Of a stretch of DNA of 64,000 bases, positions 59,222 to 64,000 are shown in pieces; position 1 is the stretch's first letter; each line of letters begins with the position of its first letter. A model generated the notes under the pieces. That model was not told where the DNA came from, did no database searches, and saw only the letters and a list, made by a program, of their open reading frames with translations. Origin of the DNA: Tritrichomonas musculus (lineage: Eukaryota > Parabasalia > Tritrichomonadida > Tritrichomonadidae); contig JAPFFF010000008.1 of the NCBI GenBank assembly GCA_039105265.1, positions 5,518,001 through 5,582,000 on the forward strand, written 5' to 3'. The position numbers and the translations under genes were made by a program.

Positions 59222-60316
59222 ATGAGTATTCCCTTAGATCAACTTCTCTTAAGTTGGATCAATTGGTATGTACCAGATGGAGGTGACCTTGAATCACTTG
59301 CAGATGCTCGTAAATCGCCAAAACTACAAAAAGCTTATGAAAAACTTTTTCCTGTAGAACTTTGCCCACAGCCTGAAGACCCACTCGAATACGCATACAC
59401 TGCAATTGCTTGCTATATCAAGAGTTTTAATCATGGCCCGGACAAATTTACACCTCCTAGCTTTTCCGAAACCGACGAATTAAGAAATATGAAAACGTTA
59501 ATAATGAACTTGTTTTTGCTTTTTAAAATCGTTGAAAATGATAAGGAGCATTTTCCTGACGGAAATCAACCAGATTGGTACGTTCAGCTCTCAGAAAAGT
59601 TTCAAAAATGGGATAAAATTCAATCGACATCAACAGAATTTCATTTACCAATTTTAATCGCGACTACAAAAAGTCAAATTAGTCAAAAAAATGAAGAAGT
59701 TCAAGCTAAACGTGCTGATTTACAAAAACTCGAAAATGATATTCAATCAAAAATTGAGCACAAAAAAGAGACATTTAGCATTATTTTAGCTAATCAAACA
59801 GAAGAATTAACAGCCGCAGAAGAAAAAAAGAAAAAATTGTTGATGGAACAAGAGAAACTTGAGAGTGAACAATTAAAGCTTCACAGAAAAAGCGAAGAAA
59901 ATCAGAAACTTCAAGATCAAATAAATGAACTTCAAAAAGAAAAGGAAAATTTAACTGCAGAACTTGAAAGGCTTAAAGAAGAAGAAAAAGAAATAGCTCA
60001 AATCAAAATTGATTTGACTGGAATGGAACAAATTGATTTAAATAACCGCTGTGAAGAAGAAACAAAGAAAAAGGCTGATCTTGAAGCCGAAGAAAAAGAG
60101 CTTTTAAGTAAACTCGAAAAAGAAATTGATTATACCGAAAGAGATCAACTTCTAGCAGAAATTAATGAACTTCAAAGAAAAGTTGAAGTAACAAATCCAG
60201 AAAAGATTATTACCAAATGGAATGCTGGCCTTGATGCTGAAATCCAGAAAGCCCAACAAGCAATTGAAAAACTAAGAGGAATGATTTCAATTGGAAATGA
60301 ATTTTTTGGTGAATAA
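59222..60316 (+). CDS. Coiled-coil protein with globular N-terminal domain
   Basis: 364 residues. Residues 1-150 are globular, helical and tryptophan-containing ('LDQLLLSWINWYVPDGGDLE', 'LFLLFKIVENDKEHFPDG'), vaguely like a calponin-homology-type or NN-CH domain of Hook, CLAMP or kinetochore proteins. Residues about 160-345 form a long, Lys/Glu-rich, heptad-patterned coiled coil with no breaks until 'ITKWNAGLDAEIQKAQQAIE'. The layout (small N-terminal domain, long coiled coil) suits a structural or cytoskeletal adaptor. CH identity is a guess, and no catalytic motif is present. Confidence 0.75.
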   Translation: MSIPLDQLLLSWINWYVPDGGDLESLADARKSPKLQKAYEKLFPVELCPQPEDPLEYAYTAIACYIKSFNHGPDKFTPPSFSETDELRNMKTLIMNLFLLFKIVENDKEHFPDGNQPDWYVQLSEKFQKWDKIQSTSTEFHLPILIATTKSQISQKNEEVQAKRADLQKLENDIQSKIEHKKETFSIILANQTEELTAAEEKKKKLLMEQEKLESEQLKLHRKSEENQKLQDQINELQKEKENLTAELERLKEEEKEIAQIKIDLTGMEQIDLNNRCEEETKKKADLEAEEKELLSKLEKEIDYTERDQLLAEINELQRKVEVTNPEKIITKWNAGLDAEIQKAQQAIEKLRGMISIGNEFFGE

Positions 60317-60772
60317 ATCGCATCAAAAAATTCAATAAAATCTGTTTCAATGCTAATCATTGTATAATTAATTAAATAATAAAAATAATTAGGTATTTCA
60401 TGATTTGTTATTATCAGTATAATATTTAAGAATTATGCTTAATTCATTATTATAATATAATTTTTGAATACATATAGTCCACTATGACATGACGAAAGAT
60501 TATTGTTTTTTCCAGCTTAAATTTCAACACTAAAACTGTCTGTCTTGAACCCATACAGTTTATTATTTACTATTACTATTACTATTATTGGCAGTTTACC
60601 CATCCTGTGCTCTAGATGAATCCCGGATTCCAATATAAAAAGATATAAATGGTGATAAAATTAGAAATGTCAATTGATAAAAATAGTAAAAAGCGTTAAC
60701 AAAATTATAACATTAATTTTTAAAAATATTAATAAAGATAGAAAATATATTAATTATATAAATAGTATAATA
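60317..60772. other. Intergenic between convergent genes
   Basis: 456 bp with an ACT/TAT-type trinucleotide run near 60566-60590. No gene recognised. Confidence 0.55.
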
Positions 60773-61765
60773 TTAAAATAAATGAAATGCAAATTGCATT
60801 AATAGCGAGAGTGAAACATAAATTGCAGAAGAAAATATACCAACAAATCGCGTTGATACACCAGTAATGAAAACAAGAGAGGCCAGATCAAAAAAGCTAG
60901 CTGAGACTAATATTATGATATCAAAGTTGGCACTTTCAGTTGAAAAAGGTAAAAATCTGAAAAATTCAGCACAAAAAATGGCTGTAAAACATAATAATTT
61001 TTTACCAATTTCGAGGTTTGAAAAAAATGCAGGGATAGAAGATAAAGCCATTCGAGATGATAATATTGGAAAGATTTTAAAAGTATCAGTGAACTTCCAA
61101 TAAACAATTTTTGTTTGTTTGCTGTTTATGTATATAATTGAATATGGCGAATATTTTGGAAAGCCAAAAATGTATCCAAAAAGAAAGAAGCTCACAGCAA
61201 ATGAAATAATAAATGTTCCGACAGTTGCAATAGCATCTGGAGCGGCACTTCCATCGTCATTTCCAATTCGATGAGATTTTAGCCAAAAGAATAAAATAGA
61301 GAAAAATGAAAAAAGACCTATAGTAATGAATTCTATTAAAATATTAATGCATAGTGACGAATAGATCCCGGAAATGATAATGAATAATGGAGTCAATTTT
61401 CTGTATTTGCTAGTTACTCGTGTAGAAAGCGAAATGATGAAGAAGCCAATTGATGAAAAAGCAAAAACAAAATCTATATATGGAGCGAATAATAAAAATC
61501 GGGCACTTAATAATAAAAATGATGGGAATAGTGCACACTCTAGAATATATGCTGATGTAAAAGCTATCAAAATACCAAAAACATGAAATGAAATTAAAAC
61601 ATATGGATTAGTGAGCAAAAATTTGGCAATTGGATGACTATCAAAAATATCAAAAGAGGAAATTACGGGATTTGGCTTTTGCTGGATGATGAATTTGGAA
61701 ACCACAAGAACTAAAAGAAGCAATGAGAATGAAATAAATTTGGATATTGATGAAGAAGAAGGCAT
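60773..61765 (-). CDS. Polytopic membrane protein of unknown function
   Basis: 330 residues from the ATG at 61765. The protein is hydrophobic through most of its length, with about nine likely transmembrane segments (for example 'FISFSLLLLVLVVSKFII' at the start, 'FIIISGIYSSLCINILIEFI', 'FIISFAVSFFLFGYIFGF', 'IFSSAIYVSLSLLMQFAF' at the end). The first segment could act as a signal anchor. The only large polar loop is around 'HRIGNDDGSAAPDA'. I recognise no transporter or enzyme motif. It shares a 63-bp divergent intergenic with the next gene, implying a common promoter region. Confidence 0.75.
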   Translation of the reverse strand: MPSSSSISKFISFSLLLLVLVVSKFIIQQKPNPVISSFDIFDSHPIAKFLLTNPYVLISFHVFGILIAFTSAYILECALFPSFLLLSARFLLFAPYIDFVFAFSSIGFFIISLSTRVTSKYRKLTPLFIIISGIYSSLCINILIEFITIGLFSFFSILFFWLKSHRIGNDDGSAAPDAIATVGTFIISFAVSFFLFGYIFGFPKYSPYSIIYINSKQTKIVYWKFTDTFKIFPILSSRMALSSIPAFFSNLEIGKKLLCFTAIFCAEFFRFLPFSTESANFDIIILVSASFFDLASLVFITGVSTRFVGIFSSAIYVSLSLLMQFAFHLF

Positions 61766-61828
61766 GAAGATTTTAGGGTAAACGGTGGATTTATTGAATT
61801 TTTATAAACAATTTTCGTTTTTTAACAA

Positions 61829-62200
61829 ATGATAAACTTCGATTCAGATCAAAATAATGATCTTCAGGTTGTAAATGGCAATTTTACAATAAGTTCTGGA
61901 TCAAATGATCCAAGCGCTTTCTTTAACATGAATCCTTCAAATATGAAAAATCAAAATAATCAGCCAAATTTTGATAATCAGACTAATTCTCACAATTTTA
62001 CAGGAGGATTCGGGTCAACTAATTTTTTTGGCTCTTCAAATAGAAATGATCAAATAGTTACACCAAACCAGTCGCCACAAGCGCCTAACCAGGGTCCACA
62101 ATGCAGTGGAAATTGTGGAGCTTGTGTTTGGAGTTTTTTATGCAAAAAAGCTACTGCAAATCTTTCTTCTATTGGGGGCTCTGTTCCAAAATTAGGTTAA
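61829..62200 (+). CDS. Small Asn/Gln-rich protein with Cys cluster, unknown
   Basis: 123 residues from the ATG at 61829. The first 95 residues are low complexity (Asn, Ser, Gln, Phe). The C-terminal 30 include 'QCSGNCGACVWSFLCKKATA', a C-x3-C-x2-C-x6-C cluster that could bind a metal or be lipidated, followed by 'GGSVPKLG'. No family recognised. Divergently paired with the membrane protein gene 63 bp away. The N-terminal composition suggests disorder and possible condensate-type behaviour; that is inference. Confidence 0.65.
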   Translation: MINFDSDQNNDLQVVNGNFTISSGSNDPSAFFNMNPSNMKNQNNQPNFDNQTNSHNFTGGFGSTNFFGSSNRNDQIVTPNQSPQAPNQGPQCSGNCGACVWSFLCKKATANLSSIGGSVPKLG

Positions 62201-62976
62201 AGCTTTTGTTTATTTCAGGAATGCATTTACAGCAAAACATAAATATAACTCTCATAACATTTATGAGAACATAACTTATTTTCTCGTACTTTTCAAGAAT
62301 TTACGATATTTTTAAGGTATATTGATATATTGAAATAAAAAACTATTTATTATGATAATTAAAGATGCCAGGCTATGCTTTTATATATAAGTTGAAAAGA
62401 ATGGTAATATCATAATCATTGCAAAAGCTTTTCTTTTATTTGTATGAACCTTACTTAACCATTTCTACATGAAATTGAGCAATATTTATTTAAATAATGT
62501 GAATTATGAGCTGAGGTACCTTAATGAGATTTGAAAACACTAATGTGATCAATAGAAATGTGAATAATGTTGTTGCTAATGCATTTTAAAATATATTAAA
62601 AATACGAATGACTCGATTTGCTATAGTGTTTAACGTAATTAATCACATACAAAGTATGAAAAGAAGAAGCTCATGAACTTAAATAAGAATTATCAGGCTA
62701 CTTTAATAAATTATAATAGTTAGAGTATACTCTATTTGTTCAAAATAAAATTTATATATATATACAAAGATCAATTTTATTTTGGTATTTCGAACATGCA
62801 ATTAGGTTTTTTTACCATCTGAGGAAACAAGCCTAATTTTTCTTCCTTAAGAATGAAATTTTTCATCACTACACATGACGAAATTAATTATTTAGAATAT
62901 AAAATATTTCACTTTTTGAATATGTTTTGGTTATTCAAAAAGTGAGCGGTGTAATTGTTCTAAAATAAATTTTAAG
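62201..62976. other. Intergenic, AT-rich
   Basis: 776 bp with no reading frame started by ATG of useful size and no repeat element recognised. A (TA)n stretch lies near 62752-62764. Confidence 0.55.
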
Positions 62977-63219
62977 ATGGGGGAGCAATTAAACTATTTT
63001 TTAATTGTTGGAATAGCTCTTTCAGTTATAGTTTTGATTGTTGTTACAGTATGGGCTATTGTTAAATGTGCAACAAAATGCTCTAAAAAGAAAAACGAAC
63101 TCGATTATGATGCCAATTTAAGTACACAACAATTAATTCCTCCTATTTTCTATACTGATGAAATTAAAGATCCTTTACTTCAAGATGATCTCATGGAAAA
63201 AATACCAAAAGACAAATAA
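62977..63219 (+). CDS. Small single-pass membrane protein, unknown
   Basis: 80 residues from the ATG at 62977. Residues 7-31 form one strongly hydrophobic helix ('FLIVGIALSVIVLIVVTVWA') followed by a Cys/Lys-rich juxtamembrane stretch ('KCATKCSKKK') typical of a palmitoylated stop-transfer sequence. A 45-residue acidic tail contains 'DPLLQDDLMEK', with a dileucine-like sorting signal. The N-out/C-in orientation is predicted by the positive-inside rule. No family recognised. Confidence 0.65.
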   Translation: MGEQLNYFLIVGIALSVIVLIVVTVWAIVKCATKCSKKKNELDYDANLSTQQLIPPIFYTDEIKDPLLQDDLMEKIPKDK

Positions 63220-63476
63220 TTAATTATTTTGTTCAATTTGTAAAATTATATTAACATTATGATGCTTTCCTATCATGTATAATCAGAATAAGTTAATTTT
63301 TTTTAGGCTGCTATCAAATTGTTTTTATTTATGTAAATAATATTTGTTCAATTTTATTTTTTTTTAGCACATATCATCAATAATTATACATTTTACTAAT
63401 TTTTTAAATAAAAAACAATAGACTATTATTTAAAAAACACAAACTTTCTGATTGATATAATAACAAAATAATCTAT

Positions 63477-64000
63477 CTATAACATTGCTTGTTCTGAAGA
63501 TTCACTATCATCAGAATTTTGAATTTTAACTGCTAAATCAGAATCATCACTTAATTCACCTTCCATATTTTTCTGAATAATTTCATTGATAGCTTGACTA
63601 GATAGCAATCTTCTTACATTCTTATAATAATCAGGAAATAGCATTTTCACAATATTTAAAGCTTCATCTTTCAAGTCAGGAACACTTCCAATTGCCACTT
63701 GAAAATCTTCTCTTGATAATGTCCAACCAGATACATGAGTAACCGCTTTAACCGCCATTCTTCTTGGTATATCGATGAATAATTCCAATTCTCCGAAAGC
63801 ATCACTTTTTGTCGTTGTAATTTTTCTTCCATCAAGAAAAACATCGACAACTCCAGATTTCACTAATATAATTCCTTTGATCACATCATTTTGATTGAAA
63901 ATTACTTCTCCTGGTACATATTCTTTAGTTCTTAAAATATTAGCCATACTAGTTCTGAATTTCTGAGTGGCCATTCGAAAAAGACCCACTTTTCCTAAGA
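63477..64000 (-). CDS. Cyclic-nucleotide-binding-domain protein, 5' part outside window
   Basis: The frame is open to the window edge, so only the C-terminal about 174 residues are present. The CNB domain reads 'YVPGEVIFNQNDVIKGIILV', 'GVVDVFLDGRKI', then the phosphate-binding cassette 'AFGELELFIDIPRRMAVKAV' (FGE, and the Arg that contacts the cyclic phosphate), and 'LSREDFQVAIGSVPDL'. After it come a short helix and an acidic tail. The context fits the C-terminus of a CNG/HCN/KCNH-type ion channel, whose membrane segments would be upstream. A cAMP-dependent kinase regulatory-type protein is less likely. Confidence 0.8.
   Translation of the reverse strand, partial: LGKVGLFRMATQKFRTSMANILRTKEYVPGEVIFNQNDVIKGIILVKSGVVDVFLDGRKITTTKSDAFGELELFIDIPRRMAVKAVTHVSGWTLSREDFQVAIGSVPDLKDEALNIVKMLFPDYYKNVRRLLSSQAINEIIQKNMEGELSDDSDLAVKIQNSDDSESSEQAML

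Noticed and set aside
1-64000. Spliceosomal introns
   Set aside because: I found no GTATGT...ACTAACACACAG-type trichomonad intron signals interrupting any gene.

Overview
The window reads as nuclear DNA of a flagellated, AT-rich, intron-poor protist. The best fit is a parabasalid of the Tritrichomonas/Trichomonas type. The evidence is an uninterrupted 12.4-kb axonemal dynein heavy chain gene, intronless short-spaced genes on both strands, Sel1/pseudokinase/RCC1-type gene families, and many cut-and-paste DNA transposons. The species is an inference. No tRNA, rRNA, CRISPR array, spliceosomal intron or virus-like element was recognised.

Left part (1-13.3 kb) is mobile-element and pseudogene territory. 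It opens with the 3' part of a P-element/THAP9-like transposase, a 42-bp minisatellite and a pogo/DDE_1-type transposase. Then comes a Mei2-like RRM reading frame that runs into a Tc1-type DD34E transposase carrying a C-terminal Myb-like domain and an acidic tail. After these lies debris of Sel1/kinase, RCC1 and coiled-coil host genes. A perfect 34-nt inverted repeat with TA at both outer ends brackets 5482-11010, so these pieces may sit in one composite element. At 11.2-13.3 kb there is a readable nest of non-autonomous elements: a foldback element split by a 734-bp element with a perfect 8-bp target duplication, which itself contains a 205-bp TA-flanked element. A separate TA-flanked 1-kb element follows.

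14.1-20.6 kb holds one 2144-residue protein with three pseudokinase-like domains and an internal 2.5-kb duplication. 20.6-25 kb is decayed and includes a second, older relic with the same transposase-plus-Myb order. A CAMK-like kinase (minus) and the dynein gene (plus) diverge across a 1.7-kb gap.

From 27.7 kb on the window is mostly ordinary host genes: a DNAH1-type inner-arm dynein heavy chain, a sugar transporter, an LRRC71-like LRR protein (both cilium-linked families), ribosomal protein eL22, profilin, a ubiquitin-like-fold protein, a PreP-type M16C metallopeptidase, a longin R-SNARE, a Rab GTPase, a low-molecular-weight tyrosine phosphatase, a calpain-like protease, a coiled-coil protein, a polytopic membrane protein and two small hypothetical proteins. 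The window ends inside a cyclic-nucleotide-binding-domain gene. A 1559-bp non-autonomous transposon with 15-bp terminal repeats and a perfect 8-bp target duplication ends 44 bp before the Rab start codon. Genes of the flagellum (dynein, LRRC71-like), cytoskeleton (profilin) and vesicle traffic (Rab, SNARE) are present, but nothing suggests operon-like coordination.
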